The notes: generated from the sequence alone by a model not told the origin. 64,000 bases of DNA from Chelydra serpentina (GCA_037349315.1 JBAIAC010000018.1:3286001-3350000); one strand, 5' to 3'; shown: positions 10,560 to 23,055, counted from the stretch's first letter. Translations and numbers: made by a program.

Positions 10560-12700
10560 CCCAGCGACCGTATTATAGTGCGGTCGTCCTTCAGGGTGTG
10601 AAGTCTCGAGTCTGTTTTTCAGAGAAGACAAGGGCCTTGCCCATCGAAGGGCAAGACCTGAATCGTGAATTGTACCCCCGCCGGGAGGTTAGAGGACTGC
10701 AGCCACGAGATACGCCATATGGCAACACCCAATGCCGGTGTCCCAGTCGCCGATTCGGTGACGTCCAAGGAGGCCTGCAAAGATGTTCTGGCCACCTTTT
10801 TGCCTTCCTCAATCAGGGTTGAGTGCTTCTGCCTGGATTTCTGGGGGAAATCCCTTTTCCTTAGACTTAGGTGCAGGGGCTGCTGGCTGTGCCTCTCCTT
10901 CACAAATTGAACAAGCAAGGAGCACGGTTGGGGGTGAGTGTATACGTACTCACAGGACCTTGAGGACGCCATATATCTTTTCTCAACCCCCCCGGCAGTG
11001 GGGGGGAATCGAGCTGGAGATCATCAGATTGAAGTGGCGTTGGTCTGGAACGTACGTGCGAAAGGCAGGGTTAGCCTGGCAAGGGTGTCAGCCAAGAGGA
11101 TGACCACCACGTGACCCTGGAGCTCCACTATCTCCTGCACCTCCTCTAGGGAAGGGTGGGATACTGTGGCCCCTGTCACTCGGGGTTCCGAGTGGGCCGA
11201 TTGAGAGGCTGTGGAAGGAACCCCTTGGTCCTGGTAATAAGACCGCAGTGTCCAGGAATACCCCTGATGTGGTCTCTGGGCAGAATTCTGTGCGTTCTGC
11301 AGCCAGCATCTAGGACAATCCATCCCGTGGATTTGGTCCATATGGTAACCACTCCCTGTCTGGGGCGGGAGGGGATCTAAATGCGGAGCGGAAGGTCCAG
11401 GGTGGAGCGGAATGCTCCTGCCGGCGGTGCCCTTGACACATGTCTCGGCGCCGAGAGCCCGACCTACACCCTGAAGGGGGCCATCTCATCGATCGGCTGT
11501 GGGACCGGCTTCCCAGGGACCTGCGCTTCGACCGGCACCGGGATCGGGGGCGGCGCCGGGAGTCGTAATAGTGACGGCTGTATATAGAGGCCGATCTCGA
11601 ATGGCACCGCGAGTGCAACCGGCGCCGAGATGGGGATCGGGGGCTGGGACTGCGAGCGGTGCCGAGACTGGGGGTCCGCCTGGAGCTGGATCGGTGTCGG
11701 CCAGCTCCGGTGTGCGGTAGCGGGCACAGCATGGCAGACGTACCTCGCGGCAGCATTAGCTCTACCTCGGTACGTACTGGGGAGCTCACGGCCCCCGAGC
11801 TCAACGGACCTTGCGGTGCATCAGTGCCGGGTCTGTTCGCCTGCGGTGAGAAACTCAACGGACCTTGCGGTACCGGAGTGGGTCGGTGCCGATGCAGGCA
11901 GCGGCATTAGCTCTACCTCAGTGCGAACCGGGGAGCTCAGTGCCACCGAGCTCGACGGACCTCGCGGTGCCGGAGTCGCCGGTGCCGGATCTTCGTGCAC
12001 GGCCACTGAGCTCGACGGCCCTCTTGCGGTGCCAGAGTCGCCGGTGCCGGTGCCTCCGTCGGGCGCGGAACTCGACGGCACCGGCGGTGCCGGAGCTGAG
12101 GCTGCCGGTGCCGATGCGGGTGCCAGCGTTGGCTCTACCTCGGTGTATACCGGGGAGCTGACGGCTACCGAGCTCAACGGCCCTCCTGCGGTGCCGGAGG
12201 TGCCGGTGCCGGTGCCTCAGTCGGGCACGGAACTCAACGGCCCTGGCGGTACCGGAGTTGGCGGGTGCTGGTGCCGATGCAGCCGGCCGCATTAGCTCTA
12301 CCTCGGTGCATACCGGGGAGCGCACGGGCACCGAGGTCGACGGCCCTTAGGGTGCAGGAGTCGTCTGTGCCGGAGTCTTCGCCTGGGGCGTAGAGCTCAA
12401 CAGACTTTGCGGTACCGGAGTCGCTGGGGCCGGTGCCGGTCTGGACGGTAGTATTAGCTCTACCTCGGGTTGTACCGGGGAGCTCACGGCCACCAAGTTC
12501 GACGGACCTTGCGGTACCGGGAGCCGATGGTGCTGGCGCCAGGCCGAAAGTCTGGGCCGGGCGGGCTTGTACTTGCAGCTGCAGCGGTGTCCGGCGGTGC
12601 CAGCCCCGGGGTCTGTTGCTGAGTCACAGTGGGGCCGGCCTCGGGCCAAGTGTCGGTTCTAGTAGGAGCTGCTTTAAGCGAAAGCCCCGCTCCTTCTTGG
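10560..12700 (-). pseudogene. DIRS gag-like region remnant
   Basis: Minus-strand frames carry a DIRS gag signature at 10619-10972 (EEGKKVARTSLQASLDV, RISWLQSSNLPAGVQ, DGQGPCL). Further upstream (11310-11858) lies a long Arg/Ser-rich stretch of SRSRSR type, and before that the tandem Glu/Leu/Pro-rich repeats at 11750-12560. Gag would package the RNA intermediate. Frames are interrupted many times. The Arg/Ser-rich piece could be mistaken for a splicing factor, but its neighbours place it in the retroelement. Confidence 0.72.
11750..12560. repeat. Degenerate tandem repeat in DIRS gag region
   Basis: The block attagctctacctcggt followed by accggggagctcacgg and gagctcaacggacct with gcggtgccggag recurs at about 11756, 11907, 12129, 12291 and 12453 (spacings roughly 151, 222, 162 and 162). 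Smaller gagctc-gacgg-gcggtgccgg units lie inside. GC-rich and CpG-rich compared with the flanks. Confidence 0.82.
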
Positions 12701-13024
12701 CTCTAGGGTTAAAAGCCTTGGAGACCTGACACTTATCTGCAAGATGGGATCCCCCAGGCGCCTCAAACGGGAGTTGTGGGGGGGTCCCCCGTAGGCATTG
12801 GCTTGGAGCCAGCCGATGGCTTGAATCCTGGTGAACCAGGCATGAGCCCGGTACCAGAGGCGAGAGAAGGGGAAAAGCCCCTTATCTCGCACTAGTATTT
12901 ACACTAAACTTCTTACAAGACTATCAAAACTATTAACAACTACTTAAAGTACTTAAAACATTAACAATGCTAATCGAGTGCTAACTAAGCTAGGGAGGTG
13001 GAGATCAGCTATGCTGCTCCACAG

Positions 13025-13224
13025 ATCCGACCATCACGGGCGGTAAGAAGGAACTGAGAGGGCGCTGGGCCGGCTGAGGTAGATATCAGGTGCCGCAACG
13101 GTGCCACTCCAGGGGGCGCCAGCCGGCCCACCGGGTGTTGCTGGGGTAAAAATCTTCCGACGATCATGCACGCGCGGCGCGTACACCTAATTGGAATACA
13201 TATGAGCAAGCACTCGAAGAAGAA
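13025..13224. repeat. DIRS left inverted terminal repeat (5' end on the minus strand)
   Basis: Reverse complement of the 7452-7605 core. Its outer end (cacctaattggaatacat to gaagaagaa, ending at 13224) is repeated inverted at 7703-7743 in the internal complementary region. Confidence 0.88.
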
Positions 13225-13226
13225 CT

Positions 13227-13363
13227 TTTCTATTTTAATCAGATAACATCACAGTCAAATTCTGTCAGTGGATGAGCGCACACAGTTCCCTTTGAGTTCA
13301 CTGAGAATTGCACATGTGCATCCAACAGCAAAATAGAACATTGAGTGTTTATGCTGCAGCTAA
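13227..13363. other. Short spacer between DIRS and TIR element
   Basis: Nothing recognised. It may be the continuation of the DIRS target sequence. Confidence 0.4.
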
Positions 13364-13647
13364 AGGCTTGTCTACACAGGTGGCCTAGCCTGCACTAAAC
13401 CAAGTTAATCCAATCTGAAAATGCCCCCCCCCACACACACACACACAATTCATTACAGCACACTAACTTCTCACTTTACTGCGAACTCTGGAGTTCTCTT
13501 TCAAAGCATACTAAGGACTCGTCTACATTGGCACTTTACAGTGCTGCAACTTTCTCGCTGTGCTGTGCTAAGACCCTAGATCTCTTTGCCCTCTGGGAAG
13601 ACGCATCAGTACAGCAAATTCTTGGGGCCAGCCAACACAATAAAGAT

Positions 13648-13767
13648 CCGATGAAGTGGGTATTCATCCACGAAAGCTTATGCTCCAATACCTCTGTTAG
13701 TCTATAAGGTGCCACAGGACCCTTTGTCGCTTCTACAGATCCAGACTAACACGGCTACCCCTCTGAT
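13648..13767 (+). mobile_element. 5'-truncated Penelope-like element tail with 11-bp target duplication
   Basis: The segment ccgatgaagtgggtattc to ctacccctctgat is the 3' tail of a turtle Penelope family and matches, inverted, the tail of the element at 59984-62250. It is flanked by an exact duplication acaataaagat (13637-13647 and 13768-13778). The insertion begins in the hammerhead-like motif. Confidence 0.85.
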
Positions 13768-13959
13768 ACAATAAAGATGTTTGCCGCCATTGCTAGTCAG
13801 ATGTCCATGAGAGGTTACAACTGGGACACCCACCAATGACGGATAAAGAGCAAACCACTCAGCAGAACTTGCTGATTAAAACAGGGATGCCAGGCAATGA
13901 AAATAGAGCTTCACCAGTTTTTGAGGAGGTGGACAGGATTTTATGTAATTACACCATGT

Positions 13960-14715
13960 GATAAATGAAAGGAGCTGGGGGGATAGCTCCCTTTTATGGA
14001 CACCCAGCCAGACAGTAGCTATAGAATCCCTCTTAGTAGCTGTTCTCTAATTGCTCTACCTGTAAAGGGTTAAAAGAAGTGAGTGGACACCTGGCCAAAA
14101 GAGCCAATGGGAAGGCTAGAACTTTTTAAAATTGAAAGAAGACTCCCCTATTGTTTGTCTGTTGTTCTCAGGGAGAGGCAGACAGGGCTGCAGTTATGCT
14201 GTAAGAAGCTTTGGGCCAGGTGTGGAAAATCATCAGTATCATACCTAGAAACTACTCATTTGAAACTCCAGATATGTAAGTAGATCAGGAAATGTCAAGG
14301 AAGAAGCGATCAGGTTTATCTCCTTTTATTTATGGCTTGTGGAGTCCTCGGTACTAACCCCAAATGCTTTTGTTTTGCTTGTAACCTTTAAGCTGGACCT
14401 CAAGAAAGGTATCCTTGATTATTAAAATGGTTTGTTTGTTTTTTAATCTATCAATAGCCTGAGTTTCCAGATGTATTTTCTTTCTTTTTGTTTTTAATAA
14501 AATTTTACTTTAAGAACAGGATTGGATTTTGTCCTAAGAGGTTTGTGCACATGTTTAATTAGTTGGTGGCAACAGCTGATTTCCTTTGTTTTTCGTTCTC
14601 AGCTCTTCCCCGGAGGGGGTGTGCAAAAGGGCTTGAGGGTACCCTACAGGAAGGAATTCCCAAGTGCGCCTTCCTGGGTCCTCAAAGGGGTTTTGCACTT
14701 GGATGGTGGCAGCAT
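13960..14715 (+). mobile_element. Candidate solo LTR (endogenous retroelement)
   Basis: An LTR-like layout is visible: a possible TG start near 13960, an AATAAA polyadenylation signal at about 14496 followed by a U5-like stretch, and a sequence resembling an LTR end plus primer-site region (ttgcacttggatggtggcag). The text is familiar as a turtle LTR. No gag, pol or env coding is seen nearby and no target duplication was found, so the boundaries are approximate. Confidence 0.42.
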
Positions 14716-15614
14716 CTACCCATCTAAGGTCAGAGAGAAGTTTGTTATTATCTATCTTTACAACTGATTATGCTATACTACTACCTTAGCTTCTGTGCCG
14801 GGTGCTCTATGGCTGCAGTCTTGACAGATGTGAGCTGGGGGCCTTTCTGAGAATCCAGCCCCTATTCTCCCTCCCTTGTCCCATGCTCCCTGTGCATGTT
14901 TTCAAATTGGCGCACTGAAATTCTGTTGCCACTATTGGCCATCTGAAGTTGGCAGAATGATCCTCTTCCATCAATTGACAATGATCTTCCGAGCCCAGTA
15001 ACAGCACTGCACCATGTGAAGGTGCTCTAGGATCAGCTTGTGTAGTAATAGTTCCTTAGTGTCATCTTTGTCCTCCTGCCTGCACCACTGCTGCTGTAGA
15101 AGGACCCACTGTGTTAGCCACATCATCTATTTGGTGGTGCAGCAGGTGAAGTCTACAACCAAAGCCATATGGCTCTGAAAACTCAAAGCCCAAACAGCTT
15201 CTAAATATTCATGGTTGCCAGCATAGTGGTGCAGAGCATTGTTAGGTCTATGCTGGCTGACAGAAATTCAGAAATAGTGCCAGCCCGCCCAGAAAGAGGA
15301 AGGATGGGACAGAGGGTGCGGAATCCAAGGTTTTTGTTTTTTTAATTTGACCCTAAGTCCCAGAAATCCACTGGCTTCCACCTACCTTGTATTATGCATC
15401 CCACAGTGCACAGCGAGAGAAATTCCAGAATGCATACAGCTCACCAGTGAAGCCAAGGACCCTGGAATACAAAGCTCCCACCATCTGTATTCCATGAGAC
15501 GATGGCACTGCCAACCTATGTGTGCATTATTAGTGCAGTTTATCTATTGCACACCAACTAGTACAAGTCAACTCAATGCTAACACCCATCAGCACCTGTG
15601 TAGACAAGCCCTAA

Positions 15615-16320
15615 AATGAGAGAGAGCTGACTCAAATACCAGCACCCACAATTTAGTAACGGTATGTTAAATGTCTTGGGTAAATGCAATTCTTGTGCAG
15701 CACTACTAAAAAACAAAAAAACAAACAAACCTATACAATGTTCAATTACATGGAAAAACAATTTTTTAAAAACAAGCCTGTGGAAAGACTTGATTGTAAG
15801 GTCAGAAAGAAATGAAACAACACCATCAAACTTCCATTAAAAGGCACAAAGGAAGTTAAACGCTGAAAGCCTTGTTAAATTATTACAAAAGTCCTAACTT
15901 AAACTCACAAGAAGAATATTCCCTGAGGTGTCACTCTTAGAGTGCAAATATATTCTTGGAAAAATCAGTTTGCTAGTCAACAATTCTTCTGGCCAATTCT
16001 GTAGGCACCGCCTGTGAAAACTCAAATTAGTTAAATGTATTTGAATGTCTTTCTAGCTGCAAAACAATATTCCACTTGGGCTTCTCCCTCTGACCCTCAA
16101 TACACTTGGAGTGTAATTTGGCTTTTGTGGCTATAGAAGGACTTTGGTGTATCTCTGTATATGTTCAGAGTTAGGGGGCTGGATTAGCAGATGCTCAAGA
16201 TTGATAGCAAATGGAATATTCCCAGCTGCTTTCCGAATCTCTGTAGTGTGCTCATGCATTACTATCTGAGACAGGAACATGGTGTCCATTGTGCAGCTGC
16301 TAAAACATCTTAGTTTAGAT
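15615..16320. other. Intergenic DNA, nothing recognised
   Basis: AT-rich sequence without exon or familiar repeat. Confidence 0.45.
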
Positions 16321-16579
16321 CAGGGGTCTCCAAACTACAGCCCGGGGGCCGGATCCAGCCTGCAGCTTCAATTTGTCCGGCCCCGCAACCAATTGCTGCC
16401 ACCTCGGCGGTATGTCGGCAGCAGCTCAAATGCTGCCACTGCCTCGGCGGCACTTCAGCGGCAGCTCAAAAGCTGCCGCTGCCTCAACAGTATTTCGGCG
16501 GCGGGGCCTAAAGCCGGCCCGCGAAGCCCCTTTAAAAAATCTAATGTGGCCCTTGTCTCCTAAAGTTTGGAGACCCCTG
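16321..16579. mobile_element. Non-autonomous hAT MITE (259 bp)
   Basis: Terminal inverted repeats caggggtctccaaact and agtttggagacccctg are perfect. The flanking octamers gtttagat and atttatat agree at 6 of 8 positions, a decayed hAT duplication. The interior is GC-rich (ccggccc, gcggcggggcc) and non-coding. Confidence 0.85.
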
Positions 16580-17968
16580 ATTTATATGCCAGGCAACAGA
16601 GGCATCCCTACCAATCTGGGTAAAAAGACAGCTCTTTTGGGCTATATTCAGAGGGGAGATGCAAACTGTTCTAGATGATACATCAATCAGTGACAGTAGA
16701 ATGGCATAATTTATATATTGTGTGTGTGTGTGTGTGTGTGTTAACAGATATCTTTTTACACCCTTACATTAGTTGCCTTGCCTTCTATTTCCATCTCTTC
16801 CTTCAGAAAAAAGTCACACAAGCTTAGACTTAATTTCTGTAAGATGTAGAACAAAGTGACTTGCTGCAAAACAACAGCAGTCTGTTTCAGACAAAGTTTG
16901 ACTGACTGGGACAAAATGTATATGTTTTTTGGACTGGGGAAAAAGAGGAGGTTGGAGATTGTAGAAATCCTTTTGTGTAGAAAGGATGTGTTGAAAGCAT
17001 CTAATCAAAGAAGTTAGATGAGATGGATGCAGAAGTATTTGGTATATCTGAATTTGGCTTCCTCTCCAGAAGAGTAGTCCTGGGCCTGGCATGATTTTCA
17101 AATTGACAAAGATTAAGATGGTGAAAGATAGCATGGTGCCAGTTACTCCCTTGGAGAGGGTGGAGAGTGCTGGTCTTCCTTTTGGGAAGCCTAGAGTTGG
17201 AAGCAGTTTGAGAGGGCAGAGAAGAGAAGTTCTTTGGTATCCTATTGACATAGTCTGGCACTAATGCAAATAGTGGTCCAGCTGCCCAAATAGGGAAGAA
17301 GAGTATTTTCCTCATGGGCATATTTGTGACACAAAATAAAAAATGTTCAATGCAATCTAAAAAGCTTTTTGGATGGCAAAAACTGTAATTTTTTTGAAGA
17401 CGCATGAAAAAGTAGTGAAGTGTGAAACATACTGACGTGAAATATAGTTTCTGTGTTGTCAAAAACTAAACTGTTTCAGATTTTGAGGAGAGCAGAGCAA
17501 AATACAATCAGTAGCTGGGAAATAAGTGGAAGCAAAATGGTATGGTCAACCTGGTCAGGCCTCAGAAATGTTCCTTCCATTAGGGAAGCTAAGTTGCATA
17601 CAGCTGTGTGGGAAGCAGAGAGCAAGGCCCTGGCCACCAAGAGCAATTGGGCAGGGAGTGCAGCAGGAACAGGGGAGAATGCTGCATCCCTTAAATTACT
17701 TAATCTTAAACCTAACCTGAGGGCCCCAGGAGACCATGCCTCTTGGTATTCCTGGGTGATGCACCTCCACCTTACCCTTTACAGAGATCTGTGCCTAACC
17801 AGCATAATTTAGAACCTTTGAGTCCTACTTTTATTCCTGCATCACATACTATATTTTGTAGTTGGAGGCTACTAGATTATTTAAACCTACATCTCCTACC
17901 ACAGGTACTGGCTTACCAGTCAAAACAGATGCAAATCTCTAGGTTTAAGCAACACCTCTCAGTAACAC
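16580..17968. other. Intergenic DNA with (TG)n microsatellite
   Basis: A (TG)n run of about 11 units lies at 16719-16741. Otherwise nothing recognised. The short open frames have no domain motif. Confidence 0.45.
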
Positions 17969-18290
17969 CAGTAGCACAGCCAGGTCTGGAGCACAGGGGG
18001 AGCGGCGCTATAAAAAGGCGCCTCCCCCTGTACTCCCCCAGCAGCGCTCTAGGTCTTTGGCGGCACTTCAGCGGCGGGTCCTCACTCACTGTCTTCGGTG
18101 GTACCCGCCGCCGAAATGCCACCGAAGACCCGGAGCACCACCGGATGAGCGCAAGAAGCGGCACTTAAAAAGAAGTGGCGCCTTTTTTTAGCTCTGCTAA
18201 AAAAAAAAGGCACCGCTTCCTTTTTAAGGTGCCGCTTCTGGTCACAAGGGGAGCAGCTGCTCCCCCGCTCCCCCCGTGGCTACACTACTG
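17969..18290. mobile_element. Non-autonomous hAT MITE (322 bp) with exact 8-bp TSD
   Basis: The element begins cagtagcacagccagg and ends ccgtggctacactactg, forming terminal inverted repeats. It is flanked by an exact duplication agtaacac (17961-17968 and 18291-18298), the hAT hallmark. The interior is GC-rich and has internal inverted segments (ggcgcctttttttagc / gctaaaaaaaaaaggc). Confidence 0.93.
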
Positions 18291-18298
18291 AGTAACAC

Positions 18299-21200
18299 CT
18301 TGCACTATAGAATGTGATGCAAGAATACAAGTATTAATGAAAGATTTCACACACACACTCACTCCCTACTCAGGGTGGGAATAGGGAGACAAATATATTT
18401 GTATATGAACACTTTATAATTATGCCAAGTGCTCAGATACCAGGATTATGAATGTCATATAAAATCCTATAATAACCTTCAAGAATAGATAAGAGTGCAT
18501 AACTTCCTGTTTATCTACACATTATTGGACTGAACGCCCGTGAGTGTTAGAAGATGAATACAAGTAGGGCTTGATGTTGCTTACAGTAATAAGGTCCAGA
18601 TTTTGAAAACCATACATGCTAAACTGTACATGTACTTCTGAGTGTTCTAATGTGCACATGCAAAAATTCCAGGGCGTACATACAATCCCTAACTTGTATA
18701 TGCTAATCATTGTTTGTAAGCACAGAGTTGAGGTGGCACAAAAAGTGAGTGTGCAATTTAGTGTGAGTACTCCTAAAAATGTGGTCCTGAATTGCCTCAT
18801 AAAATGTTCAGAATAGACTCTCTGCCTTTTACCACTCAAAAAATGAAGATGAAGAGTAGTGTCACACAGGTGCCACTAGGATTTGAGAGAGAATAAAAGA
18901 TTTCCAAAAATCTGCTCAGTTCCTAGTCACACATATGGTCCAAGGAAACATAAGCCAAGAGAGGGAATCTATAAATAGCATGCTTAACTGAGAATAACAG
19001 TCATTGTATTTTCACGATCAGGTGGCTATTTGCTACTGTACCTGCTCAAATTCAGATAACAAAAAAATACTGTTTTCTCTTCTCCTCTTGAGAAAGAAAC
19101 TGATGCCATATTGGGACTATAGGAGACTGTGTCTAAATTCCTACTGATAGTGCTTATTTGCAACTACTTATAGTCAGACACAACCTTTTATGGTACTGAA
19201 CTTTATAAGAGATTGATCCAATCTGGATGTATGTGCATGTTTTAATAACTAATATTAAACACACTTTTTCACAGCTCTGAGAACAGGATCTGAAAATTTG
19301 CCTCAGAATTCCATGCATTTGTACTGAAAGGACTTGAATCTGAGCTCCCCTTCCTAAATATATGTTGGATCATGTTTTCCGAATGTATTCAACCATGTGA
19401 TATTTAGTACCAGCTCATTCATATCAGATGAAGTGTGACTGGAAATAAAGCTGGATCTTTTTAAGAGGACAGTCCTCTGCTCCATATTTCCAAACCAAAA
19501 CAGCCAAGTTCATTGTCTTTTTAGTGTCTACATTTCACCACTGCCCTTCCTCCTCCTAAGTGAAGACTAATGTAAAGACAATTGCTAAAGGAGAAGCAAT
19601 CATAATACCCTATACTAACTGAATTCAGACTTACGGCTACTCACAGGAGAAATACATGACAGATCTATTGTTCTGTATTAGCAGGATATTGTCCCAGTAT
19701 ATGAACACATGAAAACTTTGAAGGCTTTGAATATTTAAGGCAAGACACTAGTGGCTCATCCCAGTGGGAACTACAGAAAAGGGGAACCTGATTAAATTTA
19801 ATGTCATTGTCACTTTTTTTTTCCATTGCTAAGAATTATATAGGTAGCCATAGCTACCACACTGTTCAGACACCATGACCACAATATTCTCCCTCAGAGG
19901 TTGGCGTCAAGGGCTGAATTATTCACTCCAAGAATGTGATTCATTACTGGATGTGATTCTTGCAGATTAAAAGATTCATCAGAGTATAAAATACATATAC
20001 ATGCTCTGGGAGCCCATTTTAAAATCTATTATGAACTCAATAAACTTAGAAGTAGGAAAGTTACTTGTTTCTTTTAGTATAAATCAAGCTCAGGGCACAG
20101 TCCCCTGCTCCATTATCAGAACTTGAAAATAATTGAGTAACTTTCTCAACACTTACTTCTTGTTTTGTTAAAGCTGCAATTGAAAACTTAGGTGAGATTG
20201 GAGAAGGAGTTACTTATAGAACTGTTCCTGAAATAATAAAAAAATTAAAATGTTTTCCAAAGTTGACCTTTTGAAAAGCGTTTGCCTACTTTAAATATCT
20301 TGTCTATTATTTTATTCCTTTAAATGAAATCTTATTATGTAAGTATACAAATATTTTACAATGACCGTAGCAATGCACAGTTAATTCCTAGCTACTGCAA
20401 ACTTGCCTCACACTGTAATTTAACTGTTCCTATGTAGGATAGACTAATTAGACTCATTTCCATCCCAAATAACTTGTGTGAACATGCCTCATTTACCACT
20501 TACTGTGATACATGAATAAAGAAACATCTCTATCTACCAAGGATCTGCCCAGTGTAAAACAGCTGCTATCTAATAGGTTTGAGAAGAAAATGTCCGTGTG
20601 TTTTTTCCTGACAGCAATATCAGTGGCTGATTTTATGGGGTTTTGTCCTGAAAAGTACAACTTTTAAAATTTTCCCGTCGACTTGTTTGAAGCTTATCAT
20701 GTTGCACTTATGTAAGACCATTGTATGAGAACAAAATAGTAAGTGTTTAGAATTTTGTTAGCTATTCGAGTTCTACAGTGATGAGCACAGTGGATGGTTA
20801 GCCCCATTAACATTTTATGGGGCTAGATGCTAATGGGCCAGATAAGGATAACCCTAGTGGCAAAGAGCTATATTCCTCCCACCCTAAGCCTCCAGTGTAG
20901 GATGTGTCTCAAGAGGAAGGTATGTGACCAGAGCATTCCAGTGATTCCCTAGCAGGTGTAAGACCCTGTTGGGGATCACTACTAGCCAATGCAAATTAGG
21001 GAAACTCAGAGATTGCTCTAACTTGTGCCAGTAGGTGAACTGGCTATGGCCTACAGCCATATTTGTGTCTCTCCCACTCACGTCCTTCACCAAGAGCAGC
21101 TTGTCCAGACCCAAGGATCAAGGTCATAGTCGATAAAAGATGCCAAGGATTTTCACAAACTATATACTGCTATGTGGAGCACAACAGCCACTCCTAAGCA

Positions 21201-23055
21201 GGAGAACAGCTACTATCTAGTATGCAGCACAACACTAGAGACTGACCTAGTTTGGCCAGTGATACTGAGGTAAACCTGCTACTCTCTAAAGAGTTATGGG
21301 ATCTTTAATGTCCATACGGAGCAGACACAGCTGGACTCATGTGAAATACATGAAACGCATGTAAACTGCATGATACACAATTTATCCACCATAAAAAGAT
21401 CTAAGGGCTGATTCAACCCCAGTGGATCTGACTCTGTGGTTCTAGAGATGCTAGATATTTTGAAATTGACTCTTCGATCATTAATCCATCCTCTTTGGAT
21501 GTAGTATAGTTCAGTGAATCAGCAATATTATATTATTAAAGACAGTGACAACCAGAAAAATCTAAAATGATACAGTTTAGAGGACTAGATGGCCAAGAGG
21601 AATGGTAATGAGATGGAGCATTTCACCTCTAGTAACAGCACTTAATTGGGTACTGCATATGATCATCACAACTGAAAATCAGACTTAGGGTGTCTAAAGT
21701 GGGGTATCCAAAGTTAAGAGCCACTTCAGAAAATTTGGTTGCCTGTTCCTTTTGCATAAAGCTAGGGCACATATTAAACAAGTTTTATTACATTACCAAA
21801 TAGGAAGAGAATAATTTATATTTGGACATGGTCCAAATATGAATACAGTAAACTGAACTTTGTTCTCCTATGAAAACTACTGTCATTAGTTTTCAGTAGT
21901 TATCTTTGTTGAGATTTAATTACATTAACTCCATCATAAATCCATAGTATTCTTTGGAAAAGGCTTACAATAAAAGATTCCATTCTGAAATCAAGAAGGC
22001 CCTTTAAAATGTTTATACAGACATTTTATGCGTAGTTCTCAAAATTAGAAGAAAATAAACCTACCAATTTACCAGTAGTCATTTACATTCTTTCCTACAG
22101 TTAATATTAATGAACACTGTGTGAACACAAATTTGTCTTTGACATATTAAGCAATTTTACTAAACAAAACTTTTCAATGTGATTTCAGCAACTAGCAGTG
22201 CCATCTTCAGAGCTTGTGATGTGGTCATTATGTTGCCTTTTCTTCTCCTAGTTCTCCCATACTGCAGTGGTTGTGGCTATTCATAAGAGCTATGCCTAAA
22301 CATCAAGATATAAGCTCTAGTTTCTATGATCATTTTCCCCATCTTGTTGATGCTGAATTGGTGTCTACACCTGGCTTCTTTTTATTATCTTAAAGCACTT
22401 CTGGTTGCTAAATGTGGCATCCATTTTGCCTATGAATTTCAATCCCAAAAGGTCTGGATTATCTCCCCTATCAAGATGGTTTTGTTTATTGCCCACTTGT
22501 CACCCTTTTTTGTATGAATGAGTCAGGAAGGATTAAAATATACATCAAATTCTCTTTGAGACAATGATGCACCCAAAATCCCTAATGATGTTCATTTAGG
22601 GTATGACTGATGGGCTTTGGGGCAGGGGGAGGGGTTATATATGTGCAATATAATTTGTCAAATTGAAGAGGTGATGGCATCTAAGTATGCTCTTGGAGCT
22701 TCTGGTAGCTGTTTCTTTAATGGTCGGTGAGTGGTGACTGGTAAACTCATGCTTATAACAACTTTACCCATAGTTCATTTTTAAATAAATCAATTTTGCA
22801 TTTAACCAAAGTATTTTTCTTAGGCAAGACAATGACTGCAGAACTATACTTAGTTCCATTTTTGGAAACTATCCCCATGGGTAGTTTCTCAGATTTTCTA
22901 TGAATTGCTAATACAGGGTTAGATTCTGATGCCTCTACTCAAGCTGAATACCAAATTTAGCATTTTTTTGAAGTTCAAGCATATGGGACTACTCAACTTG
23001 AGTTAAAGCATCAGAATGTGACTCATAAGAGAGAGTGAGAATGCTGAGCCATCAT
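18299..23055. other. AT-rich, repeat-poor intergenic block
   Basis: I see no gene, MITE or LINE signature in this 4.7 kb, apart from a minus-strand open frame at 20884-21114 without clear family motif. The low density of recognisable insertions contrasts with its surroundings. Confidence 0.45.

Larger units (their letters stand above)
7395..13226 (-). mobile_element. Near full-length DIRS-type retrotransposon (tyrosine-recombinase class)
   Basis: The element reads on the minus strand. It has inverted terminal repeats at both ends (7395 to about 7620, and about 13025-13224), an internal complementary region at 7641-7745, and between them remnants of gag, reverse transcriptase, RNase H-region and tyrosine recombinase in the DIRS order. 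DIRS elements replicate through an RNA intermediate and insert by a tyrosine recombinase, so no target duplication is expected and none is seen. Frameshifts and stops break every reading frame, so this copy is a molecular fossil. The roughly 150 bp of ITR shared between ends are almost identical, which suggests a fairly recent insertion. About 5.83 kb long, with a GC-rich interior unlike the AT-rich flanks. Confidence 0.88.
13364..15611. mobile_element. Candidate 2.2-kb TIR DNA transposon (Harbinger-like) with nested insertions
   Basis: The left end aggcttgtctacacaggtg and the inverted right end cacctgtgtagacaagccc match at 18 of 19 positions. Both ends are flanked by TAA (13361-13363 and 15612-15614), fitting the 3-bp TWA duplications of PIF/Harbinger elements. 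The interior has no recognisable transposase and contains a Penelope tail and an LTR-like block. The pairing of ends 2.2 kb apart is an inference; they could be two copies of one MITE family. Confidence 0.55.

Noticed and set aside
11310..11858. A 182-codon Arg/Ser-rich open frame resembling an SR splicing factor
   Set aside because: It has no RNA-recognition motif and lies inside the DIRS gag region between ITRs, so it is retroelement sequence.
11750..12560. Regularly spaced repeats that could be read as a CRISPR-like array
   Set aside because: Spacing is irregular (151-222 bp), units are degenerate and it sits in a eukaryotic retrotransposon.
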